Shown here: piece after piece, positions 24,667 to 31,715 of the stretch
How positions within the stretch are numbered: position 1 is the stretch's first letter
Layout of the letters: every line of letters starts with the position of its first letter
Source: Burkholderiales bacterium
GTDB taxonomy: Bacteria > Pseudomonadota > Gammaproteobacteria > Burkholderiales > SHXO01
Length of the DNA stretch: 41,919 bases
Assembly: GCA_020854105.1 (NCBI GenBank)
Contig: JADZGB010000036.1
Location: 1 to 41,919, forward strand
Direction of reading: 5' to 3'
Notes under the pieces: generated by a model
The model's input: the letters and a program-made list of their open reading frames with translations, nothing else
Told to the model about the DNA's origin: nothing
The model's database searches: none
Program-made: the position numbers and the translations under genes

Positions 24667-26361
24667 ATGAGAACCAGCAGAAAGGTCGCGCACAGCACGC
24701 TGACCGGGGCGGTGCTCGCATGCGCCGTCAGCGGCGCATTCGCCGCGGGCAGCGACTGGCCGCACTACGGCAACGACCAGTCGAACACGCGCTACAGCAC
24801 ACTCGATCAGATCAACACCGGCAACATCGGCAGCATCAAGGCGGTGTGGGCGTATTCGCTCGGCACCGCAGACAGCCAGGAATCGTCGCCTGTCGTCATC
24901 GGTGACACGATGTACGTGACCAGTTCCACGGGTCCGCGCTACGTGTTCGCGCTCGATGCGAAGACCGGCGCCAAGAAGTGGGCCTACCAGCCCGAGCTTC
25001 CCAACGACTACATGGCGACGGTGTGCTGCGGCCTGGACAACCGCGGGGTGGCGGTGCACGACGGCAAGGTGTTCGTCGGCCGGCTCGATGCGAAGATGGA
25101 TGCACTCGATGCCAAGACCGGCAAGCGCCTGTGGACGGTCACCGTCGCCGACTACAAGAAGGGTTACGCGATCACCTCGCCGCCCCTGATCGTCAAGGAC
25201 ATGGTCATCACCGGCATGGCTGGCGGCGAGTACGGCGTGCGCGGCTTCATCGTGGCCTACAAGCAGTCCACCGGCGAACAGGTGTGGAAGACGTACACCA
25301 TTCCCGGACCGGGCGAGCCGGGGAACGAGACCTGGAAGGGCGACTCGTGGAAGACCGGTGCGGGCTCGACCTGGGGCGTGGGCTCCTACGATCCGAAGCT
25401 CAACACCGTGTACTGGTCGACCTCCAACGCCGGCCCGTGGGGTGCGCAGACGCGCGGCCCGGACTCGTCCGACTACGGTCAGTTCACCAACCTGTGGTCG
25501 GCGTCCCAGCTCGCCTTCGACGCGGATACGGGCAAGATCAAGTGGGGCTACCAGTGGACCCCGCATGACGCCTGGGACTTCGACGGGATCAACGAGGCGG
25601 TGCTCACGGAGCTGAACATCGGCGGCTCGAAGCAGCCGGTGCTCTTGCACGCGGATCGCAACGGTTTCTTCTACGTGCTCAACCGCGATTCCGGCAAGTT
25701 GCTGGCGGCAGATCCGTTCGTGACGGTGAACTGGGCCACGCACGTGGACCTGAACACCGGCAAGCCGGTCGAGGCGGCGAACAACGAGAAGCGTCCGCAG
25801 CTGGGCAAGTGGGCACGCGACGTCTGTCCCAACCTGATCGGCGGCAAGAACTGGCAGCCGATGTCCTACAGCGCACAGACCGGGCTGGTGTATCTGCCCG
25901 CGTTCAACATGTGCATGGACATCGCCAACCGGGAAGAAGAGTACTCCCCGGGCAAGTTCTATCTCGCCTCCGAGTTCGACCTGTCCAAGGCCGGTGCGAC
26001 CGGCTCGCACCTGGCCGAATTCATCGCCTGGGATCCGGTCGCGAAGAAGAAGGTGTGGACCATCGAGGAGCCCAACATGTGGGCCGGCGGCGCCATGTCC
26101 ACGGCTGGCGGACTGGTGTTCTACGGCACCATCGACGGGTTGCTCAAGGCGGTCGACGCCAAGTCCGGCAAACTGCTGTGGCAGTTCCGCGTAGGCACGG
26201 GCGTGTCGCAGAGCCCGGTGACCTACTCCATCGACGGCAAGCAGTACGTCGCCGTGGTGGCCGGGCGCCTGAAGGGACCGCCTTCGTTCTTCGGCAAGAT
26301 CGGCCAGAAGATGACCGAACAGAGCCCCGAGGGCGGCATCCTGATGGTGTTCGCGCTGTAG
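24667..26361 (+). CDS. PQQ-dependent alcohol dehydrogenase with lanthanide-type DxD motif (XoxF/ExaF-like)
   Basis: A 564-residue periplasmic quinoprotein: signal peptide 1-~27 (AVSGAFAAGS), then an eight-bladed propeller with tryptophan-docking repeats such as ALDAKTGAKKW and DAKSGKLLWQF. Adjacent Cys120-Cys121 (VCCG) form the PQQ-associated disulfide ring. Metal and catalytic residues align as Glu188 (GGEYGVRG), Asn254 (STSNAGPWG) and Asp304 (HDAWDFDG). Asp306, two residues after the catalytic Asp, is the extra ligand found in lanthanide-dependent enzymes and missing in calcium-type MxaF. It oxidises a primary alcohol or aldehyde; substrate unknown. Start at ATG 24667, which opens the signal peptide. 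A strong terminator follows, with cytochrome c downstream. Confidence 0.93.
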   Translation: MRTSRKVAHSTLTGAVLACAVSGAFAAGSDWPHYGNDQSNTRYSTLDQINTGNIGSIKAVWAYSLGTADSQESSPVVIGDTMYVTSSTGPRYVFALDAKTGAKKWAYQPELPNDYMATVCCGLDNRGVAVHDGKVFVGRLDAKMDALDAKTGKRLWTVTVADYKKGYAITSPPLIVKDMVITGMAGGEYGVRGFIVAYKQSTGEQVWKTYTIPGPGEPGNETWKGDSWKTGAGSTWGVGSYDPKLNTVYWSTSNAGPWGAQTRGPDSSDYGQFTNLWSASQLAFDADTGKIKWGYQWTPHDAWDFDGINEAVLTELNIGGSKQPVLLHADRNGFFYVLNRDSGKLLAADPFVTVNWATHVDLNTGKPVEAANNEKRPQLGKWARDVCPNLIGGKNWQPMSYSAQTGLVYLPAFNMCMDIANREEEYSPGKFYLASEFDLSKAGATGSHLAEFIAWDPVAKKKVWTIEEPNMWAGGAMSTAGGLVFYGTIDGLLKAVDAKSGKLLWQFRVGTGVSQSPVTYSIDGKQYVAVVAGRLKGPPSFFGKIGQKMTEQSPEGGILMVFAL

Positions 26362-26381
26362 TGCGCCAACGTCAAGCACGA

Positions 26382-26409
26382 GCGGCGGGGGCAGCCCCGC
26401 CGCTTTTTT
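26382..26409 (+). terminator. Rho-independent terminator
   Basis: Stem GCGGCGGGG (26382-26390) / CCCCGCCGC (26395-26403), loop GCAG, then six T (26404-26409). It follows the PQQ dehydrogenase stop by 20 bp. It separates the dehydrogenase from the cytochrome gene, allowing unequal expression. Confidence 0.9.
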
Positions 26410-26432
26410 ATCGCCGCCTTCATCGGGCACGC

Positions 26433-26525
26433 GTCGCCCGGCGGAAACCGGGGTAAGCCATCGCCCCGACGAAAGCCGGAGTAAGCCGTCGCCCCGGCGA
26501 AACCTGCCGCGGAATGCCTTGATCT
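26433..26525. repeat. Tandem ~28-bp repeats joined to a dispersed repeat
   Basis: Three units begin at 26433, 26460 and 26488 with (A/G)TCGCCC(C)GGCGAAA followed by CCGG-GTAAGCC (third unit truncated). Then CCTGCCGCGGAATGCCTTGA (26503-26522) matches the reverse complement of the segment around 10384-10402. It is a local expansion of the same palindromic family as at 1852 and 10307, in the gap between terminator and cytochrome gene. Confidence 0.65.
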
Positions 26526-26583
26526 GAAGACCGGACCAGGAAGTACCGACGCAGCCACGAGCAATCGAATCGAGGAAGACGAA

Positions 26584-26967
26584 GTGAAGCGCGACATGTC
26601 CTGGAAGTGCACCGTGCGCCTGCTGAGCGCGGCACTGCTTCTCGCGGCGGCGAACACGGCTGCCGCCGAAGACGAGGCCAGACCCGTGAACCCGTTCGCC
26701 GGAGACGCCGCCGGCGCCAAGGAGGGAGGCAGCCTGTTCAATCAGTACTGCTCGCACTGCCATGGGCAGTGGGCCGATCAGGGAGAGCGGCCGCGCGATC
26801 TGCGCCGGCTGAACATCCGCTATGGCGACGACGCCATCACGATGTACGTCAGGACCATCACGGAAGGCCGGCTGGACAAGGGCATGCCGGTCTGGAAAGG
26901 CGTATTGCCGGACGAGACGCTGTGGAAGATCTATACCTTCCTCACTACCGTCCAGTCCGACGAATGA
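26584..26967 (+). CDS. Class I monoheme cytochrome c (electron acceptor of the PQQ dehydrogenase)
   Basis: A 127-residue periplasmic cytochrome c. Signal peptide 1-~28 (LLAAANTAAAED). Heme attachment is C56-S-H-C59-H60 and the likely axial ligand is Met101 in DKGMPVWKG. It would accept electrons from the PQQ dehydrogenase, the role XoxG/MxaG plays in methylotrophs. The start GTG at 26584 has a GAGGAAGAC box; ATG 26596 is an alternative. Its stop overlaps the next gene (ATGA). Confidence 0.9.
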   Translation: MKRDMSWKCTVRLLSAALLLAAANTAAAEDEARPVNPFAGDAAGAKEGGSLFNQYCSHCHGQWADQGERPRDLRRLNIRYGDDAITMYVRTITEGRLDKGMPVWKGVLPDETLWKIYTFLTTVQSDE

Positions 26968-27989
26968 CGGGCATGAGACAGGAAACCGTGAGCGGGGCGC
27001 GTTTGTGCCTGCTGCTGCGCCTGGTCGTCGCGGGCTCGCTCGCGCTTGCGGCCGGCACGGCGCTCGCGCACGGCGTGACGATGAAGCTGCGCCATCCCCT
27101 GCCGGCCGACTCCGCGTTTCATCGCCTGTTCGTGATCCCCTGGACCGAGAAGATCCATCAGGATGCGGGCGGACGCATCAGCATCCAGGTCCGGGCCGGT
27201 GACGCTGCGCCGGATAAGCTGCTCGATGCGGTCATCGAGGGCGACGCGGACATCGTCTGGACCGATCTCGCCACCACGGGGGGGCGTGTGCCGGCGCTGG
27301 AACCGTTCGAGCTGCCCTTCATCACACACGACGCGTCGAGTGCGAGCCGCGCGATGATCGAATACGTGCGGCTGAGCGATGCCACCCAGGCGAGCCTCGA
27401 TGGCGCGCGCGTCCTGGCGGCGCATCAGGTGGGCGCGCCGTCCTTCCACATGCGCAAGGGGCCGATGACGAAGGCCTCGGACCTGACTGGCGCGAAGATC
27501 GGTTCAGTCACGCCCGCGGGCCGGTTGTTCCTCACGCGCGCAGGCGCCACGGCGGTGGAGGTTCCGCTCGCGAGAGTCGGCACGGCCATGGCGCAGGATG
27601 AACTGGACGGCATGCTGCTGTCCTGGGACCTGCTGCCGGCGGGTGCCGCCGCCCCCTTCCATGCCGAGCCTGGCACGGCCCGGCTGGATGCGCCGGTCTT
27701 CCTGCTGCTGATGCACGACGCTACCTACAGAGGACTGGCCGACGACCTGAAGAAGGTGATCCAGGACAACAGCGGCCCCGAGGTCGCGGCGGCAATGATC
27801 CGGGCCTTCGACGCGCATGGCCAGGCCGCGCGCCAGGCCGCGGCCGATCGTGGGGAGAGGCTGGTGACGATGCCGGCGGAGGAAGTCGCCAGGCTGCAGC
27901 CCGCCGCGCAGGCCATGCTGGAGGATTGGCTCGAGAAGGGAGGCCGCAAACAGGCATTGGATGCGGCCCGCGAAGCCCTCGCCCAATGA
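26964..27989 (+). CDS. TRAP-type (DctP-family) periplasmic solute-binding protein, orphan
   Basis: A 341-residue secreted protein; signal peptide to ~30 (AAGTALAHG). The DctP pattern is clear: LRHPLPADSAFHRLFVIPWT, GGRISIQVRAGDAAPDKLLD, GDADIVWTDLATTGGRVPAL and ASDLTGAKIGSVTPAGRLFL. No DctQ/DctM membrane genes are present, so uptake is not supported here. It overlaps the cytochrome c gene by 4 bp (ATGA). The position after dehydrogenase and cytochrome is that of MxaJ/XoxJ, periplasmic binding-protein-like factors needed for methanol dehydrogenase. It may have a similar helper role, but it belongs to a different binding-protein class. Inference. Confidence 0.85.
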   Translation: MTGMRQETVSGARLCLLLRLVVAGSLALAAGTALAHGVTMKLRHPLPADSAFHRLFVIPWTEKIHQDAGGRISIQVRAGDAAPDKLLDAVIEGDADIVWTDLATTGGRVPALEPFELPFITHDASSASRAMIEYVRLSDATQASLDGARVLAAHQVGAPSFHMRKGPMTKASDLTGAKIGSVTPAGRLFLTRAGATAVEVPLARVGTAMAQDELDGMLLSWDLLPAGAAAPFHAEPGTARLDAPVFLLLMHDATYRGLADDLKKVIQDNSGPEVAAAMIRAFDAHGQAARQAAADRGERLVTMPAEEVARLQPAAQAMLEDWLEKGGRKQALDAAREALAQ

Positions 27990-28016
27990 GCACGACGTTC
28001 ATCACGGCTTTCCGCG

Positions 28017-29474
28017 TCACCGCCCAGCCACACGCCGCAGCACCTGCCCGGGTCGCGCGCCGGTAGCCCGCCCCACCTCCCACACCATCTCGCCGTTGAC
28101 CAGTACGTACTCGATCCCGGGCGCGGCGGCGATAGGGTGCTCGAAGGTCGCGCCCTCGGCCACGCGCGCCGGATCGAACACGGTGATGTCCGCCCATGCG
28201 CCTTCGCGCAGCAGGCCGCGCCCTTCGAGTCCGTAGGTCCGGGCCGTCAGCCCCGTCATCTTGCGTACGGCCTGCTCCAGGCTGAACAGTCCGAGGTCGC
28301 GGCTGTAGTGACCCAGCACGCGCGGGAACGTCGCCCACAGGCGCGGGTGCGGAAAGGCATCGTGCGGCAGGCCGTCCGAGCCGATCATGGTCGGCCCGTA
28401 CGCCAGGATGCGCTGCACGTCGGCCTCATCCATGGAGAAGTAGATGGCACCGGCCGGGATCAGGCGCGCCACCGCCTCGTCCTGCGACAGGCCCATCTGC
28501 GCGGCGACCTCGGCCAGATCGCGCCCCGCGAACTGCGGCAAGATCCTGGACCACGTGACCAGGGTGCGGCTCGCCGACGCCGCGCGATCCGCGGTGAGGA
28601 TGGTGGACGCCGCGCAGTAGGGATAGGCGTCCAGTCCGATATCCTGCTCCTGCCGATGCCGCTCGATACAGGCCAGCGTCTCGTGCGAGCGTCCGTGATT
28701 GCGCACGCCGTTAACCTTGTGATGCGAGATCACCACGGGCACGCCCAGTTCCCGCCCGATGCGAAAGCTCTCCTCGAGCGAATCGACGACCCGGTCGGCC
28801 TCGTCGCGCATGTGCGTGCAGTACAGGCCGTCGAACTCGGCCAGCGGACGGCACACCTCGATCACCTCCCAGGTAGGCGCGGCCGCCGCCGGCTCGTAGT
28901 ACAGCCCGGTGGAGATGCCTGCCGCGCCGGCCGCCAGCGCCTCGCGCGCGACGCTCTGCATGCGCGCGATCTCCCTCTCGTCGGCGGGACGCCCGATGTC
29001 GCGCATCGTCGCCACGCGCAGCGTGGTGTGTCCGACCAGCAGCACGGCGTTGGTCGCGGGCGGATGCCGGTTCAGCTCCTCGACGTAGGCGGCGAAGTTG
29101 GGAAACCGGAACCACCCGCCGGCGTCGTCCAGCAGATCGAGCGGCGGCGTGGGGGCGCCGCGCACGCCGCCCGGCATCGGTGCCAGCGAGATGCCGCAGT
29201 TGCCTGCCACCACCGTGGTCACGCCCTGGCTGACCTTGGCCGGCATGTCCGGGTCCGACAGCATCAGGCGGTCGTCGTGCGTGTGCGCGTCGATGAAGCC
29301 GGGTGCGGCCACCTTGCCCTGCAGATCGATCTCGCGCTCCACGCACGCGCTGCCGATGCGGCCCACGCGCGCGATCACCGACTTGCGCACGGCCACGTCC
29401 GCCTCGAAGCGGGGCGCACCGCTGCCGTCGACCACGACGGCATTGCGCAGCACGAGATCGAAGTGCTCGGCCAC
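28017..29474 (-). CDS. N-acyl-D-amino-acid deacylase (D-aminoacylase) family amidohydrolase
   Basis: A 485-residue metal-dependent amidohydrolase. The metal motif is DAHTHDD (His64, His66), the bridging Cys93 is in AGNCGISLAP, and further metal/catalytic residues lie in THMRDEAD, ISHHKVNG and GSDGLPHD. These match D-aminoacylases, which release D-amino acids from N-acyl forms. The C-terminal FDPARVAEGATFEHP is typical of amidohydrolases. It starts 2 bp after the RraA-like gene stop, so the two are co-transcribed. Confidence 0.9.
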   Translation of the reverse strand: MAEHFDLVLRNAVVVDGSGAPRFEADVAVRKSVIARVGRIGSACVEREIDLQGKVAAPGFIDAHTHDDRLMLSDPDMPAKVSQGVTTVVAGNCGISLAPMPGGVRGAPTPPLDLLDDAGGWFRFPNFAAYVEELNRHPPATNAVLLVGHTTLRVATMRDIGRPADEREIARMQSVAREALAAGAAGISTGLYYEPAAAAPTWEVIEVCRPLAEFDGLYCTHMRDEADRVVDSLEESFRIGRELGVPVVISHHKVNGVRNHGRSHETLACIERHRQEQDIGLDAYPYCAASTILTADRAASASRTLVTWSRILPQFAGRDLAEVAAQMGLSQDEAVARLIPAGAIYFSMDEADVQRILAYGPTMIGSDGLPHDAFPHPRLWATFPRVLGHYSRDLGLFSLEQAVRKMTGLTARTYGLEGRGLLREGAWADITVFDPARVAEGATFEHPIAAAPGIEYVLVNGEMVWEVGRATGARPGQVLRRVAGR

Positions 29475-29476
29475 GG

Positions 29477-30166
29477 CTACTTCACCTGCTCGGAAGCTGC
29501 CATCGCGTCGCGCATCTTCCGCGCGTCGAATCCTGGCGCGCGCGCCGCGTCCAGGATCACCTTCTCCTTGCGCGCCATCAGATCGATGGCTGCCGGAAGC
29601 TTCTCCAGCGCCGCGGCCGGGATCACCACCGCACCGTGGTAGTCGGCGTGCACGATGTCACCCGGGTTCACTGCCATGCCCAGCACGTCCACCGGCCTGC
29701 CGAAATCGACCACCTGGATGTACGCGTGGCTGGGGCTGAGCGTGGCGGCGAGGCACTGGAACTGCGGATGCATCATGTCGAGGTCGCGCATCGAGCCGTT
29801 GGTGATCGCGCCGACGCAGCCCAGACCCCAGTGCACGTTGGTGTTGACCTCGCCCCAGAACGCCCCCAGTCCCGGCTGACTGTCGATGTCCTGCACCACG
29901 GAGATCGTCGGCCGCGGACCTTGCGCCAGGTACTCGTAGTAGGCCTGCAGGCGCTCCTTGCGCCCTGCCGGATCGAAGGGCACCGAGCAGCGCACCGTCA
30001 CCGTGCGTGCGTAGCCCACGATCGGCGGCAGCTTCGCATTGCAGGCAGTCAGGCGCTGGCGCGTGAAGCCGCTGGTGAAGCGTCCGCCCACTGCGATCTC
30101 CAGTGCGTTGCAGATGGTGGGGGTGTCGAACTTGCGCAGCTGCTCGAACAGACTCTGGGTATCCAT
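29477..30166 (-). CDS. RraA-like / 4-hydroxy-4-methyl-2-oxoglutarate aldolase family protein
   Basis: A 229-residue protein of the RraA-like fold. Family marks are FDTPTICNALE (13-23), then GCVGAITNGSMRDLD (G-x-x-x-x-G-x-x-R-D site) and the segment VDFGRPVDVLGMAVNPGD, AVVIP. Members with this site are divalent-metal aldolases/decarboxylases acting on 2-oxo acids; true RraA lacks enzymic activity. It is upstream of the D-aminoacylase gene, so a catabolic role is likelier than RNase E control. The start ATG at 30166 gives the normal N-terminus. Confidence 0.85.
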   Translation of the reverse strand: MDTQSLFEQLRKFDTPTICNALEIAVGGRFTSGFTRQRLTACNAKLPPIVGYARTVTVRCSVPFDPAGRKERLQAYYEYLAQGPRPTISVVQDIDSQPGLGAFWGEVNTNVHWGLGCVGAITNGSMRDLDMMHPQFQCLAATLSPSHAYIQVVDFGRPVDVLGMAVNPGDIVHADYHGAVVIPAAALEKLPAAIDLMARKEKVILDAARAPGFDARKMRDAMAASEQVK

Positions 30167-30203
30167 GTTCACTCGTTCTCGTTGATGGGAGCAGCCGTGC
30201 AGG

Positions 30204-31625
30204 TCACGGCTGCGCAGGATTGTGACGCCGCAGCAGCGCCGCGACGCCGGGCGCCTCCTCCAGGTATTTCGCGGGCGCCATCTCGTAGGCGTAGGCATTG
30301 AGACGCTCGAGCAGTTCCTTCACGCGCTCGGGATAGGTGGCGGCCTTGTTCTCCGACTCCTCCGGATCGTTGGCGACGTCGAACAGTTCGATGCGGCTGG
30401 GCAGCGCGGCGTGCACCACCAGCTTCCACTCGCCCACGCGCACCGCGCCGCGGAAGTCCTCCACCGCCAGCAACAGCTCCTTGTGTGCCGAGCGCTCGGT
30501 CCCGCCCAGCACGGACAGGATGTCCACGCCGTCGGGCTTCCTCTTCGCGTCGGCCGCGGCACCGGCGAGCGCCATGACGGTCGGCGCGAGGTCGGTCACG
30601 TGCAGCATGTCGGCAATCACCGTCTTCGGCCTGATCGCCTGCGGCCAATGCGCCACCGCGAAACTGCGCACCCCGCCCTCGTACAGGCTGCCTCGGCCCT
30701 CGCGGAACACGCCGTTGTCGGCGCCCGTGGTCAGGCCCTCGGACTCGCCGGTCGGATAGCGCGTCGCCACTCCTCCGCCGTTGTCGCTGTGGAACACGAG
30801 CAGCGTGTCCTGCAGCATCCCGCGCTTCTCCAGCGCGGCCACTACCTCGCCCACGGCCGCATCGAGCGTGGCGACCGCAGCCAGATGTGCGCGCCGCGCG
30901 GAATCGGCCACCGATGCGACGCGCGCCAGCGCGGACCTGTCCGCGTCAGCGGACTGCGCGGGAAGCGAATAGGCGAGCACGAGGAACAGCGGCGTGGCGA
31001 CATCGTGCTTGCCGATCATTGCAACTGCCTCGCGCGTGAGCAGCGTGGTGACGCTGCCGCGGTCGGACGCCGGCTTGTCGTCGCGCCGCCAGTCGCTGCC
31101 GCCGCCCTTCGCGAGCCGCGCGCCGACCTGCCCGGCGAGCGAGCCGTAGAAGCTGTCGAATCCGCGCCGCGTCGGCAGCCATTGTGCGCTGGCGTGACCG
31201 AGCTGCCACCTGCCGATGAAGGCGGTGCGATAGCCGCTTCGCTTCAGCGCGGCGGCGAGCGTGGGCTCGTCCTCCGGAAGCCCGTAGCGAGTGGCGGGCA
31301 GGATGTCGCCGGTCTGCAGCCCGTAGCGCATCGGATGGCGGCCGGTGAGCAGGGCCGCCCGCGTCTGGCTCGACGACGGCAGGACGTAGAACGTGTTGAG
31401 TGCGGCGCCGCCCGCGGCGAGCCGGTCGATGCTGGGCGTGCGCGCTTCGCCGCCGTGGAAGCCGACGTCGTTCCAGCCCAGATCATCGGCGAGGACGAGC
31501 ACCACGTGCGGCCGTTGCGCCGCCGCTGCCACACCCGCGAAGAGCACTGCCGCGAGCAGCTGGACCAGCACCCGTGCAAGAGGCCCGGCGCAGGCTGGAT
31601 GACGCAACACGATCAGTCGCAACAC
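30204..31625 (-). CDS. Sulfatase-family protein with degenerate active site (probable pseudoenzyme)
   Basis: A 473-residue secreted sulfatase homologue; signal peptide to ~36, GTG start at 31625 with GGAGG 4 bp upstream. The fold is clear: VLADDLGWNDVGFHG (Asp47-Asp48), RAALLTGRHPMRYGLQTG and FHSDNGG (Asp281-Asn282). The formylglycine motif C-x-P-x-R reads S85-S-Q-T-R89. GKWHLG reads GRWQLG (Arg139, Gln141), the conserved His after the LAY strand is replaced (PAQ, 222-224), and the GGKG Lys is Arg311. At least four catalytic positions are thus changed while the structural core is intact, so sulfate-ester hydrolysis is unlikely. The nearest relatives by pattern are ARSB-like sulfatases. Confidence 0.88.
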   Translation of the reverse strand: MLRLIVLRHPACAGPLARVLVQLLAAVLFAGVAAAAQRPHVVLVLADDLGWNDVGFHGGEARTPSIDRLAAGGAALNTFYVLPSSSQTRAALLTGRHPMRYGLQTGDILPATRYGLPEDEPTLAAALKRSGYRTAFIGRWQLGHASAQWLPTRRGFDSFYGSLAGQVGARLAKGGGSDWRRDDKPASDRGSVTTLLTREAVAMIGKHDVATPLFLVLAYSLPAQSADADRSALARVASVADSARRAHLAAVATLDAAVGEVVAALEKRGMLQDTLLVFHSDNGGGVATRYPTGESEGLTTGADNGVFREGRGSLYEGGVRSFAVAHWPQAIRPKTVIADMLHVTDLAPTVMALAGAAADAKRKPDGVDILSVLGGTERSAHKELLLAVEDFRGAVRVGEWKLVVHAALPSRIELFDVANDPEESENKAATYPERVKELLERLNAYAYEMAPAKYLEEAPGVAALLRRHNPAQP

Positions 31626-31654
31626 GCTTCCTCCCCGTGTCCCCGCCGCCGTGT

Positions 31655-31705
31655 TGTACGTTCCGGCGCTTTGTACGTTCCGGTGCCTTGTACGTTCCGG
31701 TGCTG
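31655..31705. promoter_or_regulatory. Three tandem 17-bp repeats in a divergent promoter
   Basis: TGTACGTTCCGGTGCCT-like units begin at 31655, 31672 and 31689. An inverted, one-mismatch partner (CGGAACATACA) is at 31730-31740. The array lies exactly between the sulfatase-homologue start (leftward) and the start of the vWA operon (rightward). Spaced ~1.6 helical turns apart, the units look like cooperative binding sites for a regulator. No regulator gene is adjacent. Confidence 0.6.
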
Positions 31706-31715
31706 GGGAGGCCCT

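Noticed and set aside
26964-27989. TRAP transporter operon
   Set aside because: Only the binding protein is present; no DctQ or DctM membrane subunits are encoded nearby.
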